64,000 bases of DNA from Polaromonas sp. YR568 (GCA_945878995.1 CAMCUN010000006.1:17478-81477), one strand, 5' to 3'. Counted from the stretch's first letter, positions 28,523 through 38,645 are shown. Made by a program: numbers and translations. The notes: generated by a model from the sequence alone, not told the origin.

Positions 28523-30034
28523 TTAATCTTCCACAAAAGCTTCTTTGCGCTTGTTCTTCACCGCAGGCAAGAGCACGATGACCAACAACAAGGCAGCGAC
28601 TGCCAACAAGCTGGCCGACAGCGGACGGGTGACAAACACGCTCCAGTCGCCGCGGGACAGCAGCATGGCGCGGCGCAGGTTTTCTTCCATCATGGGGCCC
28701 AAAATAAAGCCCAAGAGCAAAGGCGCAGGCTCAGCCCCGAGTTTGATAAAGAGGTAGCCAATCACACCGAAAATCGCCACCATCCAGATGTCAAAGGTGT
28801 TGTTGTTGGTGGAGTACACACCAATCGCACAGAACAGCACAATGGCCGGGAACAGCCAGCGGTAGGGCACAGACAGCAGCTTGATCCACATGCCAATCAA
28901 GGGCAGGTTCAAAATCACCAGCATGGCATTGCCAATCCACATGGAGGCGATCAGTCCCCAGAACAACTCCGGATTGCTGGTCATCACCTGCGGGCCGGGC
29001 TGGATGTTGTGGATGGTCATGGCACCCACCATCAGCGCCATCACGGCGTTGGGGGGAATGCCCAGGGTCAGCAGCGGGATGAAGGAGGTTTGCGAGCCGG
29101 CGTTGTTGGCCGATTCAGGCGCGGCCACACCGCGAATATTGCCCTGCCCAAAGGGCACCTCACCGGGGCGCAGCTTGGTCTTTTTCTCGATGGTGTAGGC
29201 CGCAAAGGCCGACAGCAAAGCCCCGCCGCCGGGCAAGATGCCCAGGGCCGAACCCAGGGCCGTGCCGCGCAGCACGGCGGGAATCATGTTCCTGAAGTCC
29301 TCGCGGGTGGGCATGAGGCCGGTGACCTTGGCCGTGAAGACCTCGCGGTCTGTCTCATCCTTGCCCAGGTTCATGATGATCTCGCCGTAGCCAAACACGC
29401 CCATGGCAATCACGATAAAGCCAATGCCGTCGGTCAACTCAGGCACGCCAAAACTAAATCGCGCCACGCCGGAGTTCACGTCGGTGCCCACCAGGCCGAG
29501 CAACAAGCCCAGCAAGATCATGCACACGGCCTTGATCAGCGAGCCCGAGGCCAGCACCACGGCGCCAATCAAGCCCAGCACCATCAGTGAGAAATATTCG
29601 GCAGGGCCGAACTTGAAGGCGACTTCGGTCAGCGGCGCGGCAAAGGCCGCCAAAATCAAGGTGCCCACGCAACCGGCAAAAAAGGAACCCAAGCCGGCTG
29701 CTGCCAGCGCCGGGCCCGCTCGGCCTTTGCGGGCCATTTGGTAGCCGTCAATCACCGTCACCACCGAGGATGACTCCCCCGGCAAGTTGACCAAGATGGC
29801 GGTGGTCGAGCCACCGTATTGCGCGCCGTAGTAAATACCGGCCAGCATGATCAGCGCCGACACAGGCGGCAAAGCGTAGGTGGCGGGCAGCAGCATGGCG
29901 ATGGTGGCCACCGGGCCAATGCCAGGCAACACGCCAACCAGGGTGCCCAAGACGCAGCCAATCAAGGCGTAAAGCAGGTTGATGGGCGTGAAAGCCACGC
30001 CAAAACCCAGAGAAAGATTCGCTATGAGATCCAT
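28523..30034 (-). CDS. tctA: Tripartite tricarboxylate transporter, large permease TctA
   Basis: Large membrane subunit (503 residues, about 12 helices) of the TTT family, which moves citrate or other carboxylates using an extracytoplasmic binding protein. The signature repeat GxxxGxxPGxG appears as GVLPGIGPVATIAMLLP (N terminus) and again as LGILPGGGALLSAF. GGSTTAILVNLPGE is also conserved. It follows tctB with a 24-bp gap and is closed by a terminator. No binding-protein gene (tctC) is adjacent. Confidence 0.93.
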   Translation of the reverse strand: MDLIANLSLGFGVAFTPINLLYALIGCVLGTLVGVLPGIGPVATIAMLLPATYALPPVSALIMLAGIYYGAQYGGSTTAILVNLPGESSSVVTVIDGYQMARKGRAGPALAAAGLGSFFAGCVGTLILAAFAAPLTEVAFKFGPAEYFSLMVLGLIGAVVLASGSLIKAVCMILLGLLLGLVGTDVNSGVARFSFGVPELTDGIGFIVIAMGVFGYGEIIMNLGKDETDREVFTAKVTGLMPTREDFRNMIPAVLRGTALGSALGILPGGGALLSAFAAYTIEKKTKLRPGEVPFGQGNIRGVAAPESANNAGSQTSFIPLLTLGIPPNAVMALMVGAMTIHNIQPGPQVMTSNPELFWGLIASMWIGNAMLVILNLPLIGMWIKLLSVPYRWLFPAIVLFCAIGVYSTNNNTFDIWMVAIFGVIGYLFIKLGAEPAPLLLGFILGPMMEENLRRAMLLSRGDWSVFVTRPLSASLLAVAALLLVIVLLPAVKNKRKEAFVED

Positions 30035-30058
30035 GTTCTTATGTCCTGCTGACCGGGG

Positions 30059-30547
30059 TCAGGCGGTGAAGTAAGCGGGCCAAACGGGAAACTGCAGCCT
30101 GAGCAATTTGACAAAGGCCAAGTAGCTCAAGACCGCCAAAAAAGTAGCCAAGAAGAACGTGGGTTTGATCTTCATGCCTTTTTCGGCCAAGCTGGCCACG
30201 AAGGTCAGCGCATAAATGCCCAGCATCAGGCCCATTGGCTTGAGGCCAATCGAAGGCAAGCCGCCCAGACAAACACCAAAAATCACGTTGGCCGAGATGA
30301 TGAAAAACAAGGGCTTCCAGGCCCACTTGCCAATTTTGTCACCGTCCACGGCCTCCACCACCAGGGCTTTGAAGGTCTCGATGGTGCCCAAGACGGCCAG
30401 CATGATGCCCAGCAGCATGGGAAAGTAGCCCGGCCCCATGCGCGCGCCTGTGCCCAGTTTGTAAGTGGTCGCACCCCAGGCGAAGGCAATGCCCACGGCC
30501 ATGAACATGAGACCGGAGAAAAAGTCTTTTTGACTCTTGATCTGCAC
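30059..30547 (-). CDS. tctB: Tripartite tricarboxylate transporter, small permease TctB
   Basis: Small four-helix subunit (162 residues). The N-terminal helix contains GLMFMAVGIAFAW and the conserved LGTGARMGPGYFPMLLG loop of TctB. It is immediately upstream of tctA. The usual tctC gene (periplasmic Bug-type receptor) is missing here, so the receptor must be encoded elsewhere. Confidence 0.9.
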   Translation of the reverse strand: MQIKSQKDFFSGLMFMAVGIAFAWGATTYKLGTGARMGPGYFPMLLGIMLAVLGTIETFKALVVEAVDGDKIGKWAWKPLFFIISANVIFGVCLGGLPSIGLKPMGLMLGIYALTFVASLAEKGMKIKPTFFLATFLAVLSYLAFVKLLRLQFPVWPAYFTA

Positions 30548-30645
30548 GGTGTGGTCTCCCAGCGATAAGTTAAAAACTCATGTATTGTGCCCTCACTGTG
30601 GGCCTATCTGGCATGTGGCTTACACCTACTGCGCCGGGCGGGCAA

Positions 30646-31413
30646 TCACCCAGCGCGCGCCCAGGGTTTGAGCATCCGCAGCCATTTCGGGGCAGGCAAG
30701 CCCCAAAGGGTGGCAATGGCATCGGCACGGCGCACCAATACGGAGCGCTCGGGTCGGCTGGCCTGGCGTTGGGCCAGCACCACAGTGTTGCCCTCGCGGG
30801 TGGGGCCAAAGGCCCACACCGCCTGCTCGCCAAAGGCCGCCACCATTTGGCCTATGGAGCGCTCAAAACTGGCGTCGCGCCCAAACAGGTTGACCGTCAT
30901 CACCCCCTCGTCGGTGAGCAGGCGCCGGCAATCGCTGTAAAAAGCCTCGCTGTCCAAGACCGGCGCGGCCGCCTCTTGGTCGTACAGGTCCACCTGCAGC
31001 GCATCGACCGTGGCCAGGTGCCGGTCGTGCTTAATTTCGCGGCCTGCATCGGCCAGAACCACCTGCAGGCGCTCGCTGTCGGGCGGCAGCTTGAACCACA
31101 GGCGGCAGGCCTGCAGCACCTGCGGGTTGAGCTCCACCGCGGTGGTGTGCATTTTGAGTTTTTTAAAGCAAAACTTGCTCAGCGCACCCGCGCCCAGGCC
31201 CAGCTGCATGGCTTTGAGGCCCGCCACCGTGTCCGGTTCGCGAAACAGCAGCCAGGCCATCATGCGCTGCACATACTCCAGCTCAAGGTCAAAAGGCGAC
31301 TTAATCCGCATGGAGCCCTGGATCCAGGGCGATCCCAGGTGCAGGTGGCGCACCTCGCCATCGTCGGAAAAGCTGACCTCGGGCAAGGCCAGCGGGGAAA
31401 TGGGACTGCCCAT
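30646..31413 (-). CDS. Spermidine synthase-like methyltransferase-fold protein
   Basis: A 255-residue protein with the spermidine synthase (SpeE) fold: LELEYVQRMMAWLLF, the SAM-like loop LGLGAGALSKFCF, the acidic VELNP at the end of the second strand, and ALQVDLYDQE at the catalytic face. No speD is nearby. Such stand-alone SpeE-like proteins in Burkholderiales often have unknown substrates. An ATG at 31413 gives a compact protein, and a TTG seven codons earlier is possible. Confidence 0.8.
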   Translation of the reverse strand: MGSPISPLALPEVSFSDDGEVRHLHLGSPWIQGSMRIKSPFDLELEYVQRMMAWLLFREPDTVAGLKAMQLGLGAGALSKFCFKKLKMHTTAVELNPQVLQACRLWFKLPPDSERLQVVLADAGREIKHDRHLATVDALQVDLYDQEAAAPVLDSEAFYSDCRRLLTDEGVMTVNLFGRDASFERSIGQMVAAFGEQAVWAFGPTREGNTVVLAQRQASRPERSVLVRRADAIATLWGLPAPKWLRMLKPWARAG

Positions 31414-31475
31414 GGGCGGGTTCTTTCTCAGCAAACAACAAGGCCAGGCTGCGGCGAACCATCAAGGCCTGAGCC

Positions 31476-32345
31476 TCAAAGAGCGCTGCCTGTATCAGCC
31501 ACTGGCGCCAGCAGCGCGGCCAGCTTAGGGAAGGCAAGAACGGCATTGTCGGCCAGCTGGGCCGCCAATGCGTCCATGGACAGGCCACGCAGCCCGGCCA
31601 ACTCGGCGGCAATGCGCGGCAGTTCTATGGGCTCGTTGCGCCCCTGGGGCTGGCCTTGGGCACGCTGGGCCGCCGTGCGGTAGAGCCACCAGGGCGGAAT
31701 GTCGGGAGAATCGGTTTCCAGCACCAGGGCGTCCAAGGGGAGGGTGCTGGCCAACAAGCGCAACTGGCGTGCAGCCTCAAAGGTGAGCGCGCCGCCAAAG
31801 CCGAGTTTGAAGCCCAGCGCCACAAAGGCCTGGGCCTGCTGCGCGCTGCCATTGAACGCATGGGCCACGCCGCGCCAGCCGCCGGGCGGGCACAGCTCGC
31901 GCAGGTGCTTGAGCAGCCGGTCGGCCGAGCGGCGCACATGAAGAATCACCGGCAGGCCATGGCGGCTGGCCAAGCGCAGCTGGGCACGGTACAGGGCCTC
32001 TTGGTGCGTGCGCATGGCGGGGGTCTTGAGCTCGGGGACAAAAAAATCCAGGCCTATCTCGCCCACGGCCACCAAACGCGGATCGCCCGCCTGCTCGGCC
32101 AAGGCCCGCTCCAGTTCGGCCAGGTCTTGTGCACCAGCCTGGGGCGCGCACAGCGGGTGAATGCCCAGGGCGTAGCTGTCACCAAAGCGATAGGCCAGCT
32201 GACGCACCGCGCCAAAGTGGGCCACCGCCACCGCCGGTATCACGCAGTGCTGCACGCCAGCCTGCCTGGCCCGCTCGCGCACGGCGGCCACGTCATGGGC
32301 CAACTCCGGTGCGTCCAGGTGGCAGTGGGTGTCAATCCAAGTCAT
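31476..32345 (-). CDS. TatD-family metal-dependent hydrolase (DNase)
   Basis: TIM-barrel hydrolase of the TatD family, 289 residues, probably a 3'-5' exonuclease or related phosphodiesterase. Metal ligands are visible as IDTHCHLD (H-x-H at the start), VGEIGLDFF, VILHVRRS, GVAHAFNGS and LETDSPDIPP. The ATG at 32345 gives the conserved MTWIDTHCHLD start. It is followed on the same strand by the SpeE-like gene after 62 bp and is divergent from the S1C protease gene. Confidence 0.92.
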   Translation of the reverse strand: MTWIDTHCHLDAPELAHDVAAVRERARQAGVQHCVIPAVAVAHFGAVRQLAYRFGDSYALGIHPLCAPQAGAQDLAELERALAEQAGDPRLVAVGEIGLDFFVPELKTPAMRTHQEALYRAQLRLASRHGLPVILHVRRSADRLLKHLRELCPPGGWRGVAHAFNGSAQQAQAFVALGFKLGFGGALTFEAARQLRLLASTLPLDALVLETDSPDIPPWWLYRTAAQRAQGQPQGRNEPIELPRIAAELAGLRGLSMDALAAQLADNAVLAFPKLAALLAPVADTGSAL

Positions 32346-32482
32346 AACCTGAATCATGCCGCAAGGCGGTGGGCCTTCACTTGTGCAAAAGAGTCCTGAA
32401 CGTGCTAACGTAATTATTTGATGACTGACAAGCCTGCGTCGCTGAGTCAGCTTACCCCCTGCCGCATTGACGAGGTGACTCG

Positions 32483-33454
32483 ATGAAAAGGCCTTCTCTT
32501 TACAGCAGCTCGCGCCGGCCTGGTGCACTCCCTCCAGGCCCGCCGCTCCAGCCACTGGCCCCAGCCCGTGCAGCAGCCTCCCCAGGCCAGTCCACGGCGC
32601 GCGGGGCGCCCAGCCCAGCGCCCAAGAACCCATCGCGACTTGGTCGGCTGTGGGTCAAGCTAGACCGCCCCTCCTGGACAGACCACCGCCTTCTGTGGGC
32701 GGTGATTGCACTCTTGGCAATGTCCATGGCGCTGACGCAAGGCCTGATGCTCAGCCAGACACCGCGCGCCCTCACGCAAAAAGACATTGACGCGGCGGTG
32801 CTCAAAACCCTGGAAACCCAAGTCCTGCCCTCGGCGGCCAGCCGCGCCTACGAAGCCATCCTGCCCTCGGTGGTGCGCGTGATGGCCATGGGCCTGGACA
32901 AAGAGGGCAAGCAAGAGCAGCGCAGCGTGGGCACGGGCGTGGTGATTGTGGACAAAGGCATCATCTTGACCAACTTGCATGTGGTGCAAGGCGCGCCCAC
33001 CATACGCATTGAGTTTGCCGACGGCATGGAGAGCACCGCCAGCGTGATCAGCGTGCAGCCCGAAAACGACCTGGCCGTGCTGCAAGCGCACCAAATTCCG
33101 GACGACATGGTTGCCGCTACCATGCGCTCGACCAAAGACTTGGCCCCTGGCGACCAGGTACTGGCCGTGGGCTTTCCCTTTGGCATAGGCCCCTCGGCCT
33201 CGGCCGGGGTCATTTCGGGCCTGCGCCGCTCATTTCGCTCGCCCGAGGGCAAGCAAGAAATGACCAATCTCATTCAATTTGACGCTGCCGCCAACCCGGG
33301 CAATTCAGGCGGGCCGCTGGTCACCATGGACGGCCAGGTGGTAGGCATAGTCACCGCCATTTACAACCCGTCTTCGCAGCGCACCTTCATAGGCATAGGC
33401 TTTGCCGTGCCCATTGAAAACGCGGCCTCGGCCGTGGGCCTGCCACCGTTTTAA
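32483..33454 (+). CDS. S1C-family trypsin-like serine protease, membrane-anchored, no PDZ domain
   Basis: A 323-residue DegP/DegS-like protease. A Pro/Ala-rich cytoplasmic N terminus (1-65) is followed by one membrane helix (about 68-92), which places the protease domain in the periplasm. The catalytic triad is His in TNLHVVQ, Asp in ENDLAVL and Ser in NPGNSGGPL. The chain stops after the protease domain, without the PDZ domains of DegP/DegS. It is 28 bp ahead of the MoxR ATPase gene, so it probably acts within the MoxR-DUF58-VWA unit. Confidence 0.88.
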   Translation: MKRPSLYSSSRRPGALPPGPPLQPLAPARAAASPGQSTARGAPSPAPKNPSRLGRLWVKLDRPSWTDHRLLWAVIALLAMSMALTQGLMLSQTPRALTQKDIDAAVLKTLETQVLPSAASRAYEAILPSVVRVMAMGLDKEGKQEQRSVGTGVVIVDKGIILTNLHVVQGAPTIRIEFADGMESTASVISVQPENDLAVLQAHQIPDDMVAATMRSTKDLAPGDQVLAVGFPFGIGPSASAGVISGLRRSFRSPEGKQEMTNLIQFDAAANPGNSGGPLVTMDGQVVGIVTAIYNPSSQRTFIGIGFAVPIENAASAVGLPPF

Positions 33455-33482
33455 ATTTCCCCTGAACCCGCCTGGAGAGCGC

Positions 33483-34517
33483 ATGGACACACACCCGCCT
33501 TTTTCCGCCGCCAACCCCCGCAGCCCCGTGAATGCCGACACAGCCCAGTTGATGGAGCGCATTCTTTATGAAGTCAAACGCGTGGTGGTGGGCCAAGACC
33601 GCTTTTTAGAACGCGTGATGGTGGCCATCTTGGCCCAAGGCCACTTGTTGGTGGAAGGCGTGCCGGGCCTGGCCAAAACGCTCACCATCAAAACCCTGGC
33701 CGAGACCATACACGGCCAGTTCAAGCGCATCCAGTTCACGCCCGACCTGGTGCCCGCCGACCTGGTGGGCACGCGCATTTACAACCAAAAAACGGGCGAC
33801 TTCGCCACCTCACTCGGCCCGGTGTTCACCAACTTGCTGCTGGCCGACGAGATCAACCGCGCCCCGGCCAAGGTGCAAAGCGCCTTGCTGGAGGTGATGC
33901 AAGAGCGCCAAGTCACCATCGCCGGCCAAACCCACCCCGTGCCCAGGCCGTTTTTGGTGATGGCCACGCAAAACCCCATTGAGACCGAAGGCACTTACCC
34001 GCTGCCCGAGGCCCAGGTGGACCGCTTCATGATGAAGGTGGTGGTGGACTACCCCAGCGACGAAGAAGAGTATGTGATCGTCGAGCGCGTCACCGGCCCC
34101 AAGGTCGAGGTCCGTGCCGTGGCCAGCACCGAGCAGCTGGCGGCCCTGCAAAGCGAGTGCCGCAAGGTGTATGTGGACCCCTCGCTGGTGCATTACGCCG
34201 TGCGCCTGGTCTCGGCCACGCGCCACCCCGAGCGCCATGGCCTGCCCGAGCTGGCGCGCCTGATCACCTACGGCGCCAGCCCGCGCGCCACCATCAACCT
34301 GACCGAAGGCGCCCGGGCGCTGGCCATGCTGCGCGGGCGCAGCTACGCCCTGCCTGAAGACATGAGCGATTTGGTGCCCGACGTGCTGCGTCACCGCCTG
34401 GTGCTGTCTTACGAGGCCTTGTCTGAAGGGCTGGACAGCGACGCCGTGCTGGCCAAAATCACCGCCCGCATCACGCCGCCGGCCAAGCCGCTGGAACATG
34501 AGCCGCTCGCCGCCTGA
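33483..34517 (+). CDS. MoxR-family AAA+ ATPase
   Basis: Chaperone-like ATPase (344 residues) of the MoxR group, which assists assembly or metal insertion of client proteins together with VWA-domain partners. It has Walker A GVPGLAKT, Walker B LLADEINR, sensor 1 ATQNPIE and the MoxR-typical GTYPLPEAQVDRF. The C-terminal lid includes YGASPRATINL. The 3' end overlaps the DUF58 gene by 20 bp. It is the second gene of an S1C-MoxR-DUF58-VWA cluster. Confidence 0.93.
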   Translation: MDTHPPFSAANPRSPVNADTAQLMERILYEVKRVVVGQDRFLERVMVAILAQGHLLVEGVPGLAKTLTIKTLAETIHGQFKRIQFTPDLVPADLVGTRIYNQKTGDFATSLGPVFTNLLLADEINRAPAKVQSALLEVMQERQVTIAGQTHPVPRPFLVMATQNPIETEGTYPLPEAQVDRFMMKVVVDYPSDEEEYVIVERVTGPKVEVRAVASTEQLAALQSECRKVYVDPSLVHYAVRLVSATRHPERHGLPELARLITYGASPRATINLTEGARALAMLRGRSYALPEDMSDLVPDVLRHRLVLSYEALSEGLDSDAVLAKITARITPPAKPLEHEPLAA

Positions 34518-35490
34518 GCTGCGCTTGGCCGCCGCATCCACCACAGCCGCCGAATCGGCCGAGCAGGTGCTGCGCCGCCTGGAGTGGACGGTGCTGCGCC
34601 GCCTGGACGGCCTGCTCCAAGGCCACCACCGCACGCTGATGCGCGGCAACGGCATGGACCTGGCCGACCTGCGCGAGTACCAGTTGCACGACGATGTGCG
34701 CCACATCGACTGGAACGTCACCGCCCGGCTCAGCCAGCCCCATGTGCGGGTGTTCACCGAAGACCGCGAAATGAGCGCCTGGTTTTTGCTGGACCTGAGC
34801 GCCTCGCTGGATTTCGGCTCCCACCTGCAGCGCAAAAAAGACCTCAGCCGCGACTTTGTGGCAGTGCTCGCGCGCATGCTCACGCGTGAAGGCAACCGCG
34901 TGGGCGCCTTGCTCTACGGCTCGGGGGTGGACACCCGCGTGCCCGCCCGCAGCGGCCGGCCGCAGGTGTTGCAGCTGCTGCACCGGCTGCAGCACCGCCC
35001 GCCCCATGCGGGCACGGCCACCCGGCTGAACGAGCTGCTGGAGACCGCCGCCCACCAGCTCAAGCGCCGGGCCACGGTGTTTGTGGTGTCCGACTTCATC
35101 AGCGAGCCCGGCTGGGAAAAACCGCTGGGCCAGCTGGCCAGGCGCCACGAGGTGGTGGTGGTGCGCCTGCTGGACCCGCTGGAGCTGGAGCTGCCCAACC
35201 TCGGCCTGATCTCCATGCGCGACGCCGAAAGCGGCGAAGTGCTCATGGTGGACACCGGCGACAAAGGCTTTCGCCAGCGCTTTGCGCAGCTGGCCCAGGC
35301 ACGGGAGGCACAGTTCATGGACGCCATTGTGAAAGCGGGCGTGGATGCGCTGGAGCTGCGCACCGACGACGACCTGCTGGACGCCTTGGTGCGCTTTTGC
35401 GCCCTGCGCAAGCGCCGCGTGCAGTCGCGGGCATCGGGCACAGGGCGGGCCTCGGCGTGGCCCACGTCCTCTGCGAGTGCGGCCAGTTAA
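34498..35490 (+). CDS. DUF58 domain-containing protein
   Basis: A 330-residue protein with the DUF58 core, including GMDLADLREYQLHDDVRHIDWNVTARL (residues about 52-78), the family hallmark, followed by a VWA-like fold (FLLDLSASLDFGS). DUF58 proteins pair with MoxR ATPases and VWA proteins and may form part of their substrate-binding assembly. It overlaps moxR by 20 bp. The last ~20 residues are Ser/Ala/Thr-rich and low complexity. Confidence 0.9.
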   Translation: MSRSPPELRLAAASTTAAESAEQVLRRLEWTVLRRLDGLLQGHHRTLMRGNGMDLADLREYQLHDDVRHIDWNVTARLSQPHVRVFTEDREMSAWFLLDLSASLDFGSHLQRKKDLSRDFVAVLARMLTREGNRVGALLYGSGVDTRVPARSGRPQVLQLLHRLQHRPPHAGTATRLNELLETAAHQLKRRATVFVVSDFISEPGWEKPLGQLARRHEVVVVRLLDPLELELPNLGLISMRDAESGEVLMVDTGDKGFRQRFAQLAQAREAQFMDAIVKAGVDALELRTDDDLLDALVRFCALRKRRVQSRASGTGRASAWPTSSASAAS

Positions 35491-35546
35491 GCCCGCGTAC
35501 TAGCCATAACAAAACGTTTGACCCAGACATTTCGGAGCGCCACCTC

Positions 35547-36584
35547 ATGACCTTTCTTTGGCCCGAGTTCCTCTGGTTGCTGCTGATCCTGCCAGCGCTG
35601 GTGGTGCTTTACCTGTGGCTGATGGGCCGCAAAAAACAACAGGCCTTGTCCTATGCCAGCTTGCAGTTGGTGCGCCAGGCCTTGGGCGCGTCCAGCTTCA
35701 AGCGGCACATCCCGCCTGTGCTGATGCTGCTGGCCCTGGCTGTGTTGCTGCTGGCCGCCGCCCGGCCCTTTGCCGTGGTGCGCCTGCCCTCGCAGCAAGA
35801 AACCATCATGCTGGCCATGGACGTCTCGGGCAGCATGCGCGCCACCGACGTGGAGCCCAACCGCCTGGTGGCCGCGCAAAACGCAGCCAAGTCTTTTTTG
35901 GCAGAGCTCCCCCGGCACGTCAAGGTCGGCATCGTGGCTTTTGCCGGCACCGCCTCGGTGGTGCAACCCGTCACGCTCAGCCGCGAGGACCTGGTGGCCG
36001 CCATCGACAAGTTCCAGATGCAGCGCGGCACCGCCATTGGCAACGGCATGGTGGTTTCATTGGCTGAAATTTTCCCCGATGCCGACATCGACCTGGCCAA
36101 AATGCAGTACGGCGGCCAGCCCCGCGGCACCAGCCTGGACGACAAAGCCAAAGCCGGCAAAAAGGTCTATGAGCCGGTGGCGCCCGGCTCCTTCAGTTCG
36201 GCCGCCATCATTTTGCTCACCGACGGCCAGCGCACCACCGGCGTGGAGCCCATGGAGGCGGCCAAGCTGGCGGCCGACTACGGCGTGCGGGTCTACACCG
36301 TGGGCGTGGGCACGGTGCAGGGTGAAACCATAGGCTTTGAGGGCTGGTCCATGCGCGTCAAGCTCGACGAGGAAACGCTCAAAGCCATTGCCGCCAAAAC
36401 CCAGGCCGAGTACTTTTATGCGGGCACCGCGCAAGACCTCAAAAAGGTCTACAGCACCTTGGGCTCGCGGCTGAGCATGCAGAAAAAAGAAACCGAAATC
36501 TCTGGCCTGCTGGCCTTGCTGGGTGCAGCACTCGTGCTGCTGGCCGGCGGGCTGTCGGTGTGGTGGTTCAAGCGGGTGCTCTAG
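35547..36584 (+). CDS. VWA domain-containing membrane protein (BatA-like)
   Basis: A 345-residue protein with two N-terminal membrane helices (about 8-30 and 55-75), a VWA domain with a complete MIDAS (DVSGSMRATD, then the TAIGNG and LTDGQRT loops), and a C-terminal helix (about 320-342). The domain faces the periplasm. It matches the BatA component of aerotolerance-type operons. GGAG lies 11 bases ahead of the ATG. It closes the S1C-MoxR-DUF58-VWA unit; batB, the TPR protein and DUF4381 partners seen in larger operons are absent here. Confidence 0.9.
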   Translation: MTFLWPEFLWLLLILPALVVLYLWLMGRKKQQALSYASLQLVRQALGASSFKRHIPPVLMLLALAVLLLAAARPFAVVRLPSQQETIMLAMDVSGSMRATDVEPNRLVAAQNAAKSFLAELPRHVKVGIVAFAGTASVVQPVTLSREDLVAAIDKFQMQRGTAIGNGMVVSLAEIFPDADIDLAKMQYGGQPRGTSLDDKAKAGKKVYEPVAPGSFSSAAIILLTDGQRTTGVEPMEAAKLAADYGVRVYTVGVGTVQGETIGFEGWSMRVKLDEETLKAIAAKTQAEYFYAGTAQDLKKVYSTLGSRLSMQKKETEISGLLALLGAALVLLAGGLSVWWFKRVL

Positions 36585-36626
36585 CCCGGGGATCAAGCTT
36601 AAAACCAGTCCCTGAGGACCTGCCTG

Positions 36627-37319
36627 TCAGGCCTGCAGGCCCGGTGACAGCCGCCCACCCACCAAGCGCAGCTGCCGGCTGCAGCGCGCGGCCAGCGCCT
36701 GGTCGTGCGTGACCACCACAAAGGCCGTGCCTTGCTCACGCGCCAGCTTGAGCATCAACTCAAACACGCCCTCGGCGGTGCTGCGGTCCAGGTTGCCCGT
36801 GGGCTCGTCGGCCAACACGCAGGCCGGCCGCGTGACCAAAGCACGGGCCAGGGCCACCCGCTGGCGCTCGCCGCCCGACAGCTCTGAAGGCCGGTGCTGC
36901 AGGCGCTGGCCCAAACCCACGGCGCTCAGCATGGCGCAGGCCGCCTGCAAGGCCTGGGTCTTGGGGTCGCGGCGAATGAACAGCGGCATGGCAACGTTCT
37001 CTGCGGCGCTGAACTCAGGCAACAGATGGTGAAACTGGTAAACAAAGCCCAGGTGCTGGTTGCGCATGCGGCCTTGCTCGGCGGCCGACAAGCTCACCAA
37101 CTCGCGGCCCATGAGCTGCACCCGGCCCCGGCTGGGCGCGTCCAAGCCACCCAGCAGGTGCAGCAGCGTGCTTTTGCCCGAGCCCGAGGCGCCCACAATG
37201 GCCAGGGTTTGGCCGCGCCGCACCTCCAGGTCCACGCCTTGGAGCACCTGCACATCGAGCGGGCCTTCGTGAAAGCCCTTGGCCAGGCCCTGGGCCGACA
37301 ACACCACAGGCTCATTCAT
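36627..37319 (-). CDS. lolD: Lipoprotein-releasing system ATP-binding protein LolD
   Basis: ABC ATPase that powers release of outer-membrane lipoproteins from the inner membrane. The 230 residues include Walker A GASGSGKS, the LolD/MacB-type Q-loop region [12 protein letters not shown], signature [15 protein letters not shown] and Walker [11 protein letters not shown]. The gene overlaps the upstream lolC by 8 bp on the same strand, and its products hand lipoproteins to LolA (encoded at 464-1123). Confidence 0.95.
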   Translation of the reverse strand: MNEPVVLSAQGLAKGFHEGPLDVQVLQGVDLEVRRGQTLAIVGASGSGKSTLLHLLGGLDAPSRGRVQLMGRELVSLSAAEQGRMRNQHLGFVYQFHHLLPEFSAAENVAMPLFIRRDPKTQALQAACAMLSAVGLGQRLQHRPSELSGGERQRVALARALVTRPACVLADEPTGNLDRSTAEGVFELMLKLAREQGTAFVVVTHDQALAARCSRQLRLVGGRLSPGLQA

Positions 37320-38577
37320 AGCGCAGCGCCTCCGCCGGGTTGACGCGGCTGGCCCGCCAGCTCGGATACAGCGTGGCCAAAAAGGCCAGCACCAAAGAGA
37401 TCACCGCTATCGGCACGATGTCGGCGGCCAGCGGGTCGCTGGGCATGCGGCTGATGAGGTAAATGTCTCGCGGTAAAAAACTGGCGTTGAGCAGCCGCTC
37501 CAGCGCCGGCACGATGACGTCAATGTTCAGCGCCACCAGCAGCCCCAGCCCCAAGCCCGACAGCGTGCCCACCACGCCCACCATGGCGCCTTGCACCATG
37601 AACACGCCCATGATGCTGGCGGGGCTGGCGCCCAAGGTGCGCAAAATCGCAATGTCGGCGCGCTTGTCGGTGACGGTCATCACCAGCGTGCTCACCAAAT
37701 TGAAAGCCGCCACCGCCACGATGAGCGTGAGGATGATGAACATCATGCGTTTTTCAAGCTGAACCGCCGCAAACCAGGTGCGGTTTTGCCGCGTCCAGTC
37801 GCGCACAATCAGCGCAGGCGGCAGGCTCACCATGAGCTCGGCGGCCACTTGCCGCGCCTGGTGCAAGTCCTTGAGCTTGAGGCGAATGCCGCTGGGCCCC
37901 TCCAGCCTGAAGAGGCGAGCGGCATCTTCTTGGTGCATGAGCACCAGGGCCGAGTCGTATTCAAAATGGCCGGAGTCAAACTGGCCCACCACCGTCATTT
38001 GTTTGAGCCGGGGCACCACACCGGCCGGTGTGACCTGCCCGCCTGGGGCAATCAGCGTGATGGCGTCGCCCGCCCGCACGCCCAGCGCACGCGCCAGCTC
38101 CGAGCCCAAAATCACACCAAACTGGCCGGGCACCAAGCGGTCAAAGACCTGTTGCTGGCCGTCGGCCAAGTCCGTGACCTGGCCTTCGAGCGCCGGGTCA
38201 ATGCCGCGCACCATGGCGCCTTTCATGTCCTCGCCGCGCGCCAGCAAGGCCTGCGCGGCCACAAAAGACGCCGCGCCCACCACCTGCGGGTGAGCGCGCA
38301 AGGCCTGCAAGGTGGCCCCGAGCTCCTGCACGGCGCCGCCGTCCGAGGCCAAAACCTCGATGTGCGAGATCACGCCCAGCATGCGGTCGCGCACCTCTTT
38401 TTGAAAGCCGTTCATCACGCTCAGCACAATGATGAGCGCCGCCACCCCCAAGGCAATGCCCAGCATGGACACGCCAGAGATGAAAGAAATAAAGCCGTTG
38501 CGCCGGCTCGCCCGGCCGGCGCGGGTGTAGCGCCAGCCCAGCACCAGCTCGTAAGGCAAAGCCTGAAAGAAAGACAT
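37312..38577 (-). CDS. lolC: Lipoprotein-releasing system permease (LolC/LolE family)
   Basis: Inner-membrane permease of the LolCDE exporter, 421 residues. One helix near the N terminus ([27 protein letters not shown]) is followed by a large periplasmic domain (about 50-270) and three C-terminal helices. The start at 38577 gives [19 protein letters not shown], the conserved N terminus; an open extension upstream is ignored. Only one permease gene is present, as is common in Betaproteobacteria. Confidence 0.93.
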   Translation of the reverse strand: MSFFQALPYELVLGWRYTRAGRASRRNGFISFISGVSMLGIALGVAALIIVLSVMNGFQKEVRDRMLGVISHIEVLASDGGAVQELGATLQALRAHPQVVGAASFVAAQALLARGEDMKGAMVRGIDPALEGQVTDLADGQQQVFDRLVPGQFGVILGSELARALGVRAGDAITLIAPGGQVTPAGVVPRLKQMTVVGQFDSGHFEYDSALVLMHQEDAARLFRLEGPSGIRLKLKDLHQARQVAAELMVSLPPALIVRDWTRQNRTWFAAVQLEKRMMFIILTLIVAVAAFNLVSTLVMTVTDKRADIAILRTLGASPASIMGVFMVQGAMVGVVGTLSGLGLGLLVALNIDVIVPALERLLNASFLPRDIYLISRMPSDPLAADIVPIAVISLVLAFLATLYPSWRASRVNPAEALRYE

Positions 38578-38645
38578 GGTGCGTATTGTGACCAAGGTGT
38601 GCGGGCCAGCCCATTGCAGGCCCATGGCCCGCCGCTTCCCGGACA

